Positions 24,451 to 32,985 of a stretch of DNA of 40,714 nt are shown one piece after another. The notes under the pieces were generated by a model. That model was not told the DNA's origin. It was given only the letters and a program-made list of their open reading frames with translations, and did not search any database. Each line of letters starts with the position of its first letter. The first letter of the stretch is position 1. The stretch is from Selenomonadaceae bacterium (GTDB lineage Bacteria > Bacillota > Negativicutes > Selenomonadales > Selenomonadaceae): positions 1-40,714 of the forward strand of contig JALFXV010000083.1 of assembly GCA_022786545.1 (NCBI GenBank), given 5' to 3'. A program made the translations under genes and the position numbers.

Positions 24451-25732
24451 TTTCATACACCACCTGCATCACGCTTTCCGCCAGCTTCTTAGGGTCATGG
24501 TGGATGGCATCCTTGTCCGTAATCAGGTCAGCCTTGATAACGCCCACACCCAGGGCCTTCAGCACGTCCTCATCCACGATGACAGGATAGGCGCCTGCCT
24601 CCGCGTACTTTTTCTTCAGTGCCTCCGGCACCGGGGTGGAGTTGACAATCACATAATCCACCGCGTTGCGCCCGGCATGGTCCATTATAGCCTTGACATG
24701 CATGGAAGCGGTGTAGCCGTCAGTCTCCCCCGGCTGGGTCATCACGTTGCAGATATAAATCTTCACCGCCTTGCTGCGGCACAGGGCATCACCGATGCCC
24801 TCCACCAGGAGGTTCGGCATGATGCTGGTATAGAGGCTGCCCGGCCCCAGCACGATGGCCTCTGCATCCCGCAGGGCATCCAGGGAGGACTGCACCGCCT
24901 CCACATGTTCCGGGAACAGCTTCACACGATGAATTTTCTTGTGGGCCTCTGGTATTTTGGACTCGCCGCAGACGATGGAGCCATCCTCCATGATGGCATC
25001 CAGCCGCACAAACTCCTTGCTGGCAGGCAGCACCCTGCCCTTCACCGCCAGCACCTTGGAAGACTCCTTCAGGGCCGTCTCCACATCCCCTGTCACCTGC
25101 GCCATAGCCGCAATAAACAGGTTGCCGAAGCTGTGGCCGGACAGCTGGCTGTCGCCCTCGAAGCGGTGCTGGAAAAGCTTTTCCATCAATGGCTCCGTAT
25201 CCGCCAGAGCCACCAGGCAGTTTCTGAGGTCCCCCGGCGGAATCATGCCCAGCTCCTCCCGGAGCCTGCCGGAGGAGCCGCCGTCATCAGCCACAGTAAC
25301 CACCGCCGTCACGTTGGAGGTAGCCTGCTTGATGCCCCGGAGCAGCACGGACAGGCCGTGGCCGCCGCCTACCACCGTAATGGCAGGCCCCTTGCCCAGC
25401 TTCCGCTTCTCATAAATCAAATCCACCAGCTTTTCTGATGAGTTGGCCGGCAGCAGCACCGTAATAACCGAACGGATGACGTAACGGGCCGCCGCCAGCA
25501 TCACGCCAAAGCCCAGAAGCACCATCAGCATGCCCACCAGGGCTGTAAAGGTATAATCATAGCTGCCTGACCACAGGTAGACAGCCCTGAAAATAGCCTC
25601 CTCTATATTATCAATATACTTGTAGTTAAAAACCACCGCAATTCCCAGGCTGGCAAGCATTACGCCCCCTGCAAACAGAAGCAGCCAGCGCTTGAACCTC
25701 ATGCCGGGATACAGCCATTTTAACAAGTGCAT
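24443..25732 (-). CDS. yvcK: YvcK/CofD-like protein with membrane anchor
   Basis: A 429-residue protein. The C-terminal 310 residues are the YvcK core (VVGGGHGLSVLLRGIKQ, TVADDGGSSGRLREE, PPGDLRNCLVAL, LGPGSLYTSIMPNLLV, CNVMTQPGETDGYTA), a UDP-sugar-binding protein needed for growth on gluconeogenic carbon sources and for cell shape in Bacillus. The first 110 residues add two membrane helices (about 15-35 and 62-82), which the Bacillus protein lacks. GGGAGTG precedes the ATG. It is 13 bases downstream of rapZ. Confidence 0.94.
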   Translation of the reverse strand: MHLLKWLYPGMRFKRWLLLFAGGVMLASLGIAVVFNYKYIDNIEEAIFRAVYLWSGSYDYTFTALVGMLMVLLGFGVMLAAARYVIRSVITVLLPANSSEKLVDLIYEKRKLGKGPAITVVGGGHGLSVLLRGIKQATSNVTAVVTVADDGGSSGRLREELGMIPPGDLRNCLVALADTEPLMEKLFQHRFEGDSQLSGHSFGNLFIAAMAQVTGDVETALKESSKVLAVKGRVLPASKEFVRLDAIMEDGSIVCGESKIPEAHKKIHRVKLFPEHVEAVQSSLDALRDAEAIVLGPGSLYTSIMPNLLVEGIGDALCRSKAVKIYICNVMTQPGETDGYTASMHVKAIMDHAGRNAVDYVIVNSTPVPEALKKKYAEAGAYPVIVDEDVLKALGVGVIKADLITDKDAIHHDPKKLAESVMQVVYETL

Positions 25733-25745
25733 TTATGACACTCCC

Positions 25746-26660
25746 TTAAACTTCTTCCCTCACATGCTCCCAGACCTCGTTTTTCATCAGGTCCCGGTGT
25801 TCCAGCTTCACCTGGCAGCCCTTGTCCTTCAAAAGCTGGTAAAGGTGGTTGGCAATAAACACGGAACGGTGCATGCCGCCGGTGCAGCCTGCCGCAATCA
25901 CCAGCTGGGCCTTGCCCTCCTTCTCATACTGGGGAATGAGGAAATTAACCAGATTATCCAGATGCTGCTTGAACTCCCTCGTAACCGGCCACTGGTCGAT
26001 GTAGGCCGCCACATCCGGCACGGAGCCGCTCTTGTGGCGCATGGACTCCACATAGAAAGGATTTGGCAGGAAGCGCACATCAAAGACCAGGTCGGCGTCC
26101 AATGGCATGCCGAACTTGAATCCGAAGGAAATCACGTTGATGTTCATCTTTTCCCCTACCCGCGGGGCAAAGAGCTTCAGAATCTTTTCCTTCAGGTCAA
26201 TTTTCTTCAGCTCGGAGGTGTCCACGATATAAGTGGCCTTGTTGCGTACCTGCACCAGCCGTTCCCGCTCCTTGGCCACCCCCTCGCTAATGCGGGAGCT
26301 GGGCGCCATAGGGTGGCGGCGGCGGGTCTCCTTGTAGCGGCGGATAATGGCCGCATCGGAAGCATCCATAAAGAGCAGCACATACTGCTGGTTGTCCCTG
26401 TCCATATCCTCCAGCACGTGAATAAATGTATCAAAGAACTCCCGGCTCCTGGTGTCCACCACCAGCACCACCTTGCTGACGCTGCCCCCGGACTGCTGGC
26501 ACAGCTCCGCAAACTTGGGGATGAATACAGGGGGCAGGTTATCCACCACAAAATAGCCTATATCCTCAAGATAGCGGCAGGCCTGGGTCTTGCCGCTGCC
26601 GGACATGCCGGTGACAATGACAAATTCGCAGCAGCTTTCCTTGCTTTTTTCTTTTTCCAT
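25746..26660 (-). CDS. rapZ: RapZ/YvcJ nucleotide-binding protein
   Basis: A 304-residue protein. The N-terminal P-loop VTGMSGSGKTQA (about 16-27) and the C-terminal signature CTGGMHRSVFIA identify the RapZ family. In E. coli RapZ controls amino-sugar synthesis by targeting the sRNA GlmZ; in Bacillus YvcJ binds ATP and GTP. GGAGG lies five bases before the ATG. It forms the usual cluster with yvcK and whiA. Confidence 0.96.
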   Translation of the reverse strand: MEKEKSKESCCEFVIVTGMSGSGKTQACRYLEDIGYFVVDNLPPVFIPKFAELCQQSGGSVSKVVLVVDTRSREFFDTFIHVLEDMDRDNQQYVLLFMDASDAAIIRRYKETRRRHPMAPSSRISEGVAKERERLVQVRNKATYIVDTSELKKIDLKEKILKLFAPRVGEKMNINVISFGFKFGMPLDADLVFDVRFLPNPFYVESMRHKSGSVPDVAAYIDQWPVTREFKQHLDNLVNFLIPQYEKEGKAQLVIAAGCTGGMHRSVFIANHLYQLLKDKGCQVKLEHRDLMKNEVWEHVREEV

Positions 26661-26676
26661 ACAAACCTCCAGAAAA

Positions 26677-27471
26677 TCACATGCAGAAACGCTCCAGCGC
26701 CTCCGCTACGCCATCATGCTCATTGTCCGTTACCATGTAACGAGCCGCAGAGCGCGCCTCGGCATTGGCGTTGCCCATAGCCACGCTGATGGCCACGGAG
26801 GTCAGCATGCTCACATCGTTGCTGGAATCGCCGATGGCAAGCACCTGCTCAGAGGGAATATCCAGAATCTCCGCCAGCCTGGCAATGGCCGTAGCCTTGT
26901 TCACACCCGGCTTAATCAGTTCCACATAGGTAGGGGAGGACTTCATAGCATCGATGCGGCCGCCGAACTGCTGGCGCACCAGTGCCACTGCCGCATCCGC
27001 CTCCTCCGGGGTGCTGCCCATAATCAGCATCTTCGGCACATGGGAGGTGTACTTGTAGATATCCTCCCCTACGGCATTACCAGGCACGCCGCACATCTTC
27101 TGATAGAACTGGGCATGCTCGTCATTTTCCTTGAAGTACAGCTTATCATCGCTGTAGAGATGAATGTACAGTTCCTGCTCCCCGGCAAAATCCAAAAGCT
27201 CCTTCACCAGGTCCTCCTCCAGATAGGAAGCATACAGTTCCTTGCCGGAGGCGGTCTTGATCAGGGCGCCGTTATAGGTAATAATCGGCACATCCAGTTC
27301 CAGTTCCTGGGCATAAGGCAGGGTAGAGGCATACATGCGGCCTGTGGCGATGGTAAACACCACTCCCGCCTCCACGGCCCTCTTAATAGCATGCTTATTG
27401 CCCCTGGAAATCTTGTGCTCGCTGTTCAGCAGGGTGCCATCCATATCCGTAACAAACAATTTTGCTTTCAT
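26677..27471 (-). CDS. Cof-type HAD-superfamily phosphatase
   Basis: A 264-residue soluble hydrolase. HAD motif I is VTDMDGTLLN, motif II is ATGR, motif III is the Lys in KPGVNKATA, and motif IV is IGDSSND. The cap is of type C2B as in Cof/YidA enzymes that dephosphorylate sugar phosphates or cofactors. The substrate is not predictable. AAGGAGAATTACTC precedes the ATG. It is 16 bases upstream of rapZ and probably in the same transcript. Confidence 0.94.
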   Translation of the reverse strand: MKAKLFVTDMDGTLLNSEHKISRGNKHAIKRAVEAGVVFTIATGRMYASTLPYAQELELDVPIITYNGALIKTASGKELYASYLEEDLVKELLDFAGEQELYIHLYSDDKLYFKENDEHAQFYQKMCGVPGNAVGEDIYKYTSHVPKMLIMGSTPEEADAAVALVRQQFGGRIDAMKSSPTYVELIKPGVNKATAIARLAEILDIPSEQVLAIGDSSNDVSMLTSVAISVAMGNANAEARSAARYMVTDNEHDGVAEALERFCM

Positions 27472-27528
27472 GAGTAATTCTCCTTTTTATCTGAAAAAAT
27501 ATATCAGTACGCCAATTTATAAAATCCC

Positions 27529-29502
27529 TCACGGGCTGAAGGTGACCGTCACGCTCTGGCCCGCCTTGATTTCGGCACCTGCCGGGATGCTCTGGCTCCT
27601 GGCCAGGCCGTTGCCCTGTACATCGATGCCCAGCCCCAGCTCCGCCAGCTTCTGGGAGACATCCCTGATGCTCATGCCGGTCAGGTCAGGCATCCTGACC
27701 TTGCCGTCATTGGCTGGCGGGGCCGGCCTGGCAGACGCCGCCGCCCTGTCCTTGTCCATGTCCGCAAAGGTATCACTGGAAGGGCTGATATGCAGGAACC
27801 GCAAAAGCTGGGAAAAAATATCCCTGGCCACCGGCGCCGCAATCTGGCCGCCGTAAAATGCCCCCGCTGACGGGTCATCGATGACCACCAGCACCACTAT
27901 CTCCGGGTCCTCCACCGGGGCAAAGCCGCAGAAGGAAGCGATGTACCTGCCCTCCATGTAGCCGCTGGTATGCTCGTTGATTTTCTGTGCCGTACCGGTC
28001 TTGCCGGCGATGCGGTAGCCCTTTACCGCCGCCTTGGAACCGCCGCCAGTGGCAACCACCTGCTCCAGCAGCCCCACCAGCGTCTTGTCCGTGGCCGAAT
28101 CAATCACCCGGCGCACCTCTTCCCTGCCGTACTCCTTGTACACGGAGCCGTCCGCATTGGTAATCTGCTTGATGATATGGGGCTTCAGCAGCACACCGTC
28201 ATTGGCCACCGCCGACATGGCAGTCACCAGCTGCAGGGGCGTCACGGCAATACTATGGCCGATAGCCATCGTGGCCACATCGGAGCTTACCATTTCCTTG
28301 GGGTCGGCAAAGAGGATGCCCGACTCCTCGCCGGGCAGCTCGATGCCCGTTGCCTTGCCAAAGCCGAATTTCTCGGCATACTCGTTCAGCTTTTCGCCCC
28401 CCAGCCACAGGCCAATCTGGGCAAAGCAGGTATTGATGGAATTTTTTACAATATCCGTAAAGGTGACGTTGCCAAAGCTCTCGCCGTTCCAGTTCTGGAT
28501 GCGCTTCTCCGAAACATCGATATGCCCCGGGTCGTAGAAGGTCATGTTGGGGGCAACCACCCCTTCCTGAAGGGCTGTGCCTGCCACCATCGCCTTGAAG
28601 GTGGAACCTGGCTCATAAACCGAGGAAATAGCCCTGTTGCGCCACGCCTCATCATTTGCCTGCCAGAACTTGTTGGGGTTGTAGCTGGGGCGGGAGGCCA
28701 TAGCCAGCACATCACCCGTCTTGGGGTCCATGACCACTGCCGTTACCGCCTTGGGCTGATTGTCAGCCATAGCCTTGTCCAGGGACTGCTCCACGATGAA
28801 CTGCATGGTGCTGTCAATGGTCAGGGTGATACTCTTGGAGTTGTCACCCTTGTAACGCTGCTGTGCCGCCGAAAAGATGGAATCAAAAATCGGCCTGCCC
28901 CGCACATCGATAATCAGGTCAGCCTCCTGGGCCTCCCCCTTCAAGAGCTCATCTGCATACTGCTCTATCCCTGCCAGGCCCTTGTCATCGGTGCCGATAA
29001 AGCCCAGCACGTTGGCGGCCAGCATATCATTGGGATAATACCTCTTCACCTCGTCATGCAGCTCAAGGCACTCGTACCCGTTGGCCTCCTTCAGTTCCTT
29101 GATGGCATTTTCCTCATCCACCTCCAGGCGCCGCTTGACATACACAAAGACGCCCCCGGTGTCTATATCCTCCCCGATGTCCTCAGGCTTCAGCTTCAGG
29201 ATGTCCGCCAGCTGCACCTCCAGGTTCTCCCTATCCTCAGGCTTCACCTTGCTGGGATTGATGACCAGGGACTTTGCCATGCGGCTGATGGCCAGCTCCC
29301 TGCCGTTCCTGTCCAGGATTTTGCCCCGGGGGGACTGCCGCGCCCTGTTTTCCTCGGCAATAGTTATCGCCCGTTCCTTCAGCTCGTCACCATCCACCAG
29401 CTGCAGCCAGGCAAACCGCACCAGCAAAAGCCCGAAGCAGCCCCAGATAATCAGCAGCAGCCAGCTGATTCTATGCTGGACACTGTGCCGTTGCTTCTTC
29501 AT
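27529..29502 (-). CDS. Class B penicillin-binding protein with PASTA domain (FtsI/SpoVD type)
   Basis: A 657-residue peptidoglycan transpeptidase: membrane anchor (about 12-32), dimerisation domain (about 55-215), transpeptidase domain with Ser300 in the STFK motif, SIN at 355-357 and KTG in AGKTGTAQ, then one PASTA domain (about 595-657). It cross-links septal or lateral wall peptidoglycan outside the inner membrane. One PASTA domain makes it more like SpoVD/PBP2 of Firmicutes than plain FtsI. The start has GGAGTG upstream. It is the first gene of the run leading to whiA. Confidence 0.94.
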   Translation of the reverse strand: MKKQRHSVQHRISWLLLIIWGCFGLLLVRFAWLQLVDGDELKERAITIAEENRARQSPRGKILDRNGRELAISRMAKSLVINPSKVKPEDRENLEVQLADILKLKPEDIGEDIDTGGVFVYVKRRLEVDEENAIKELKEANGYECLELHDEVKRYYPNDMLAANVLGFIGTDDKGLAGIEQYADELLKGEAQEADLIIDVRGRPIFDSIFSAAQQRYKGDNSKSITLTIDSTMQFIVEQSLDKAMADNQPKAVTAVVMDPKTGDVLAMASRPSYNPNKFWQANDEAWRNRAISSVYEPGSTFKAMVAGTALQEGVVAPNMTFYDPGHIDVSEKRIQNWNGESFGNVTFTDIVKNSINTCFAQIGLWLGGEKLNEYAEKFGFGKATGIELPGEESGILFADPKEMVSSDVATMAIGHSIAVTPLQLVTAMSAVANDGVLLKPHIIKQITNADGSVYKEYGREEVRRVIDSATDKTLVGLLEQVVATGGGSKAAVKGYRIAGKTGTAQKINEHTSGYMEGRYIASFCGFAPVEDPEIVVLVVIDDPSAGAFYGGQIAAPVARDIFSQLLRFLHISPSSDTFADMDKDRAAASARPAPPANDGKVRMPDLTGMSIRDVSQKLAELGLGIDVQGNGLARSQSIPAGAEIKAGQSVTVTFSP

Positions 29503-29543
29503 CTATTATATCACTCCAATAACAACTCATATCCTGCCCTTCC

Positions 29544-29571
29544 ATTGTACACTATATCTTGTGAAAAGCAA
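29544..29571 (-). promoter_or_regulatory. Candidate promoter of the PASTA-PBP gene
   Basis: On the minus strand TTGCTT (29566-29571), a 16-base spacer and TACAAT (29544-29549), about 40 bases before the start codon. Confidence 0.4.
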
Positions 29572-29592
29572 AAATTTTTTATAGCAAAACGA

Positions 29593-29622
29593 TTTACAAA
29601 TTATTTCCCTAGCTGATATAAT
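29593..29622 (+). promoter_or_regulatory. Promoter of the Lrp/AsnC gene
   Basis: TTTACA (29593-29598), an 18-base spacer and TATAAT (29617-29622), about 28 bases before the start codon at 29650. Confidence 0.6.
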
Positions 29623-29649
29623 ATGATTAAGAATGGCGGTGATGATTTT

Positions 29650-30096
29650 ATGGACGCTACAGACAAGCGAATTTTGAAGAGATTGCAGGAAAATGCCCGC
29701 GTGACTGTTTCCGTGCTGAGCCAGGAGATTTCCCTGTCCATGCCGGCCATCAGCGAGCGCCTGAAAAAGCTGGAAAATACCGGCGTGGTGCAGCAGTATA
29801 CGGCAATCCTCAATCCTGCCCTGGTGGACAAGCACCTGATGGCATTTATCTATATCAGCTTTGACAATCCCAGCAACGGTGACAAATTCCGCGAGTTTAT
29901 CGCCAGCGAAATGGATGTGAAGGAATGCTTCTACATCACGGGGGATTATGATTATGCCCTGAAGATTATTACCAAGAGCACCAAGACTCTGGAGAAGCTT
30001 CTCACCCGCATCAAAAATCAGGATGGCATCGTGAAGACGGAGACCATTGTTGTCCTGTCCACCATTACGGACAGGCCGTCCATCGAGCTGGAATAA
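29650..30096 (+). CDS. Lrp/AsnC-family transcriptional regulator
   Basis: A 148-residue protein with an N-terminal winged helix (MDATDKRILKRLQENARVT, then MPAISERLKKLENTGV) and a C-terminal RAM/ACT-like ligand domain (about 65-140, with ITGDYDYALKI). It is expected to form octamers and respond to an amino acid. GGTGATG precedes ATG 29650; an in-frame ATG at 29623 overlaps the -10 box and cannot be used. It stands alone between its promoter and a strong terminator, divergent from the PBP gene. Confidence 0.93.
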   Translation: MDATDKRILKRLQENARVTVSVLSQEISLSMPAISERLKKLENTGVVQQYTAILNPALVDKHLMAFIYISFDNPSNGDKFREFIASEMDVKECFYITGDYDYALKIITKSTKTLEKLLTRIKNQDGIVKTETIVVLSTITDRPSIELE

Positions 30097-30129
30097 GGCT
30101 GCAAGCCTGAAAGCACGGCATAAAGCTAT

Positions 30130-30187
30130 GGGGCCGCTGCCTCAGACCTTCCCCGGGAGGAAGATTTGAGGCAGCAGCCCCGTTTTT
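30130..30187 (+). terminator. Intrinsic terminator after the Lrp gene
   Basis: A long stem: GGGGCCGCTGCCTCA pairs with TGAGGCAGCAGCCCC, with further pairing (CTTCC/GGAAG) inside, followed by T5. Confidence 0.9.
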
Positions 30188-30249
30188 ATTGCCGCCCGTT
30201 ATGCTGTAACAAATATCTTCAGGGGCCTCAGCTACCGATGGCATTTCAG

Positions 30250-30729
30250 CTACCAATGGTATTTTTCCCCCCGGTTAATCTTGAAGGCGCGGTAAACCTG
30301 CTCCACTAAAAGGAGCCTCACCATCTGATGGGTAAAGGTCATGGGAGAAAAGCTCAGCCGGAAATCTGCCGCCTGCCGCACCTCCTCAGAGAGCCCGAAA
30401 GCACCGCCAATCAAGAAGGTAATACTGCTCCTGCCGGAGAGGCCCAGCTGCCGGATTTTCTCCGCCAGTTCCTCCGAGGATGCCTGCCTGCCGTACACAT
30501 CCAGCACAAAGAGGTAGCTGCCTTCCGGCACCTGGCGCAGCAGGCGCTGGCCCTCCTGCTGCAGCACCTGCTTTTTTTCCGCCTCCGAAGGATTATCCTT
30601 CATTTTCTCCTCATTTATTTCCACGATTTTCACCGTGGCAAAGGGCGAAAGCCGCTTCAGGAACTCATTGATGCCGGCGGACAGGTACTTTTCCTTGATT
30701 TTCCCTGCCGCCACAATGGTTATCTTCAT
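30250..30729 (-). CDS. rlmH: 23S rRNA pseudouridine-1915 N3-methyltransferase RlmH
   Basis: A 159-residue SPOUT-fold methyltransferase that modifies helix 69 of 23S rRNA in assembled ribosomes. Seen: MKITIVAAGKIKEKYLS at the start, the SAM-binding knot FLIGGAFGLSEEV, and the C-terminal MTFTHQMVRLLLVEQVYRA with INRGEKYHW. Length is normal. The ATG overlaps the htrA stop as ATGA, so it is translationally coupled to htrA. Confidence 0.96.
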   Translation of the reverse strand: MKITIVAAGKIKEKYLSAGINEFLKRLSPFATVKIVEINEEKMKDNPSEAEKKQVLQQEGQRLLRQVPEGSYLFVLDVYGRQASSEELAEKIRQLGLSGRSSITFLIGGAFGLSEEVRQAADFRLSFSPMTFTHQMVRLLLVEQVYRAFKINRGEKYHW

Positions 30730-31820
30730 GAAGCCGCCTCCATGACCACATCAACAGTCACTGTGCCGCCATCCCTGTCCAGCTTCACCTTCACAGTATC
30801 GCCTACCTTGGCGTTCAGCACCGCGTTGCGCACATCGCCTACCCGGTTGGTCTCCTGGTCACCTACGGCTAGGATCACATCTCCCCGGCGGATGCCCGCC
30901 TTGTAGGCAGGGCCGTTGACGGTAACATTTTCCACATACACGCCCTTGTCCACATTCAGGATATAGCCGTAACGGCCGGCAGTCTCCTTGTCAAAGATGC
31001 CTACCCCCAGATATGGGCGCGTTACCTTGCCGTCATCCATCAGGTCATCCACGATTTCGCGCACTGTGTTGATAGGAATGGCAAAGCCCATGCCCTCGAT
31101 GCCGCTGCGGGCAATCTTGGCAGAATTGATGCCGATGACCTTGCCGTCCGCATTGACCAGGGCGCCGCCGGAGTTGCCCGGGTTGATGGCGGCATCTGTC
31201 TGGATAACCTTGATTACCCTGTCATCCATCTCCAGGGAACGGTTCAGGGCGCTGATGACGCCGCTGGTAACGCTGCCCTGGAACTCCAGGCCCATAGGAT
31301 TGCCGATGGCGATGGCAGGCTCCCCTACCATGATATCATCAGAATTGCCGAACTCCGCCGCCGGCAGGTCATCAGCATCCACCTTGACCACGGCCAGGTC
31401 AGTCAGCTCATCGGCACCTATCAGCTTGCCGGACAGGGAACGCCCATCAGAGAGGGAGACGATGATTTCCTTGGCACCGCTGACCACGTGATTATTGGTG
31501 ACAATATAGCCGTCCTTGCGGAAGATGACGCCTGAACCGGCTCCCTCCACCTGCACAGGATTATTGAACCAGTCCCTGGCCACCGCCTTGTTGGTGATAC
31601 CCACCACGGCAGGCCCTACTGCCTTGGCAGCCCGCACTACCGGCGTATTTCTTGCGTCCGATACCTCGCTGCTGGCAGCAGCAGCCGGAATGCCGTTGCC
31701 GGCAGCCTGCTGCTCACCTGCCTGGCTGTTGCTGCAGCCGCCCAAAAGCACGGTTGCCGCCACCAGCACCCCTGCTACTCCGGAAACGCATTTTTTCGTA
31801 AAATTCCTGCGATAATTCAT
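30726..31820 (-). CDS. htrA: HtrA/DegP-type serine protease, lipoprotein-anchored
   Basis: A 364-residue trypsin-like protease with one PDZ domain. The signal sequence ends in LLGGC, so Cys29 is a probable lipidation site. The catalytic triad is His111 (TNNHVVSG), Asp141 (DELTDLAVV) and Ser217 (NPGNSGGAL). The PDZ domain (about 270-360) has RRGDVILAVG. It degrades or refolds damaged envelope proteins. GGAGGAGAAGG precedes the ATG. The order htrA-rlmH with yycJ upstream is the usual Firmicutes arrangement, though the walRK genes are not here. Confidence 0.95.
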   Translation of the reverse strand: MNYRRNFTKKCVSGVAGVLVAATVLLGGCSNSQAGEQQAAGNGIPAAAASSEVSDARNTPVVRAAKAVGPAVVGITNKAVARDWFNNPVQVEGAGSGVIFRKDGYIVTNNHVVSGAKEIIVSLSDGRSLSGKLIGADELTDLAVVKVDADDLPAAEFGNSDDIMVGEPAIAIGNPMGLEFQGSVTSGVISALNRSLEMDDRVIKVIQTDAAINPGNSGGALVNADGKVIGINSAKIARSGIEGMGFAIPINTVREIVDDLMDDGKVTRPYLGVGIFDKETAGRYGYILNVDKGVYVENVTVNGPAYKAGIRRGDVILAVGDQETNRVGDVRNAVLNAKVGDTVKVKLDRDGGTVTVDVVMEAAS

Positions 31821-31892
31821 AATCCTTCTCCTCCTGCAAAATACGAAAATACAAAATTCTATCTTATGTCAAGCTATGCAGCCAATCATGCA

Positions 31893-32654
31893 TTAAAGCT
31901 GTATGCATGTGCATTTATTCTGGTCAGTCAGATACAGCTCCACATCCCCGATGCCCCGCTGCCTGAAAACCTCCTGCACCGTTTCCCTTGCCAGCTCCGG
32001 CAGGTTGTTGGACTCGCTGAGATGTGCCAGCAGCAGCTTCCTGGGCCTCTGCCTGAGACCTGCCACCGCCAGTGCCGCATCCCTGTTGGACAGGTGCCCC
32101 CTGGCTCCCAGGATGCGCTTTTTCAGGCTGTAGGGATAGCTGCCGTTTTTCAGCATGTCCACATCGTGATTGGTTTCCAGCACCATCACCCTGGCGCCCT
32201 CCAGCATCTCCTGCAGGCTGCTGTCCACAAAGCCCATATCCGTCGCCACAACGCAGCGGCTGCTGCCCTGCACCACATAGCCTACGGGATTGGCCGCATC
32301 GTGGGGAATGTCAAAGGCCCTGACCGTCACCCTGTCCAGGCGCACCCTGTCAATAATGGGATTGATGCACTCAATGGGCAGCTCCCGGTAGCAGCTCATG
32401 GCACGGAAAGTCTCAGGGCGGCTGTACACCTGCACCCCGTATTTTTTCGTCAGCGTCACCAGGCCGCTGATATGGTCCCCATGCTCATGGGTGATGAACA
32501 CCCCGTCCAGCTCCTCCACCCTCTGCCCGATACCCGTCAGCTCCTGACGGATGCGCCTGGCACTGATGCCGGCATCAATCAAAATTTTCTTGCCGTCCAA
32601 TCCAATAAACGTGGCATTTCCCTTGCTGCCACTGGCCAACACAGCCACCTGCAT
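31893..32654 (-). CDS. yycJ: YycJ/WalJ-type metallo-beta-lactamase-fold hydrolase
   Basis: A 253-residue metal hydrolase. The metal site THEHGDHISG, the opening VAVLASGSKGNATFIG, a later PHDAANPVGY and ATDMG are typical of the YycJ family, thought to act as an exonuclease or DNA-repair/cell-wall-linked hydrolase. GAGGATAATAT precedes the ATG. It is 72 bases upstream of htrA on the same strand and has its own good promoter. Confidence 0.93.
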   Translation of the reverse strand: MQVAVLASGSKGNATFIGLDGKKILIDAGISARRIRQELTGIGQRVEELDGVFITHEHGDHISGLVTLTKKYGVQVYSRPETFRAMSCYRELPIECINPIIDRVRLDRVTVRAFDIPHDAANPVGYVVQGSSRCVVATDMGFVDSSLQEMLEGARVMVLETNHDVDMLKNGSYPYSLKKRILGARGHLSNRDAALAVAGLRQRPRKLLLAHLSESNNLPELARETVQEVFRQRGIGDVELYLTDQNKCTCIQL

Positions 32655-32695
32655 ATATTATCCTCACTCCTATAAATCACACTTCAGTATAGAAA

Positions 32696-32724
32696 ATAAT
32701 ACTGGAAATTGTATGTAAAGTCAA
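32696..32724 (-). promoter_or_regulatory. Promoter of yycJ
   Basis: On the minus strand TTGACT (32719-32724), a 17-base spacer and TATTAT (32696-32701), about 40 bases before the start codon. Confidence 0.65.
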
Positions 32725-32950
32725 AGTATCTCTCAAGGTTTCTTGGCGTTCTTTGCTTTGCTCCATATCCCCCTGATAGGAATATTGAAATTTTGTTCAG
32801 AAAGACATTTGACAACTTGCATTTTTCGCTCTTTTTATTTGATTGCAATTAATACGAAATCATATCTGTATCACCATATTATTTGGGTAGTCAGTAGACT
32901 TTTTAATTTAAATATGGTGAAATTAATTTGAAATAATATACAATTTCCAC
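32725..32950. other. AT-rich spacer with a perfect inverted repeat
   Basis: No convincing gene. The one open frame (32743-32931 plus) lacks a ribosome site and resembles nothing known. The notable structure is TCACCATATT (32871-32880) facing AATATGGTGA (32911-32920), a perfect ten-base inverted repeat with a 30-base gap, about 30 bases before the small-RNA promoter. It could be a paired operator. Confidence 0.45.
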
Positions 32951-32979
32951 TTGACTTGTATAACCATTTATGCTATCCT
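32951..32979 (+). promoter_or_regulatory. Promoter of the small-RNA candidate
   Basis: TTGACT (32951-32956), a 17-base spacer and TATCCT (32974-32979). No open reading frame follows. Confidence 0.5.
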
Positions 32980-32985
32980 TATACC

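Noticed and set aside
32743..32931. 62-codon open frame in the AT-rich spacer
   Set aside because: No Shine-Dalgarno sequence, composition follows the AT-rich spacer, and the small-RNA promoter begins just after it.
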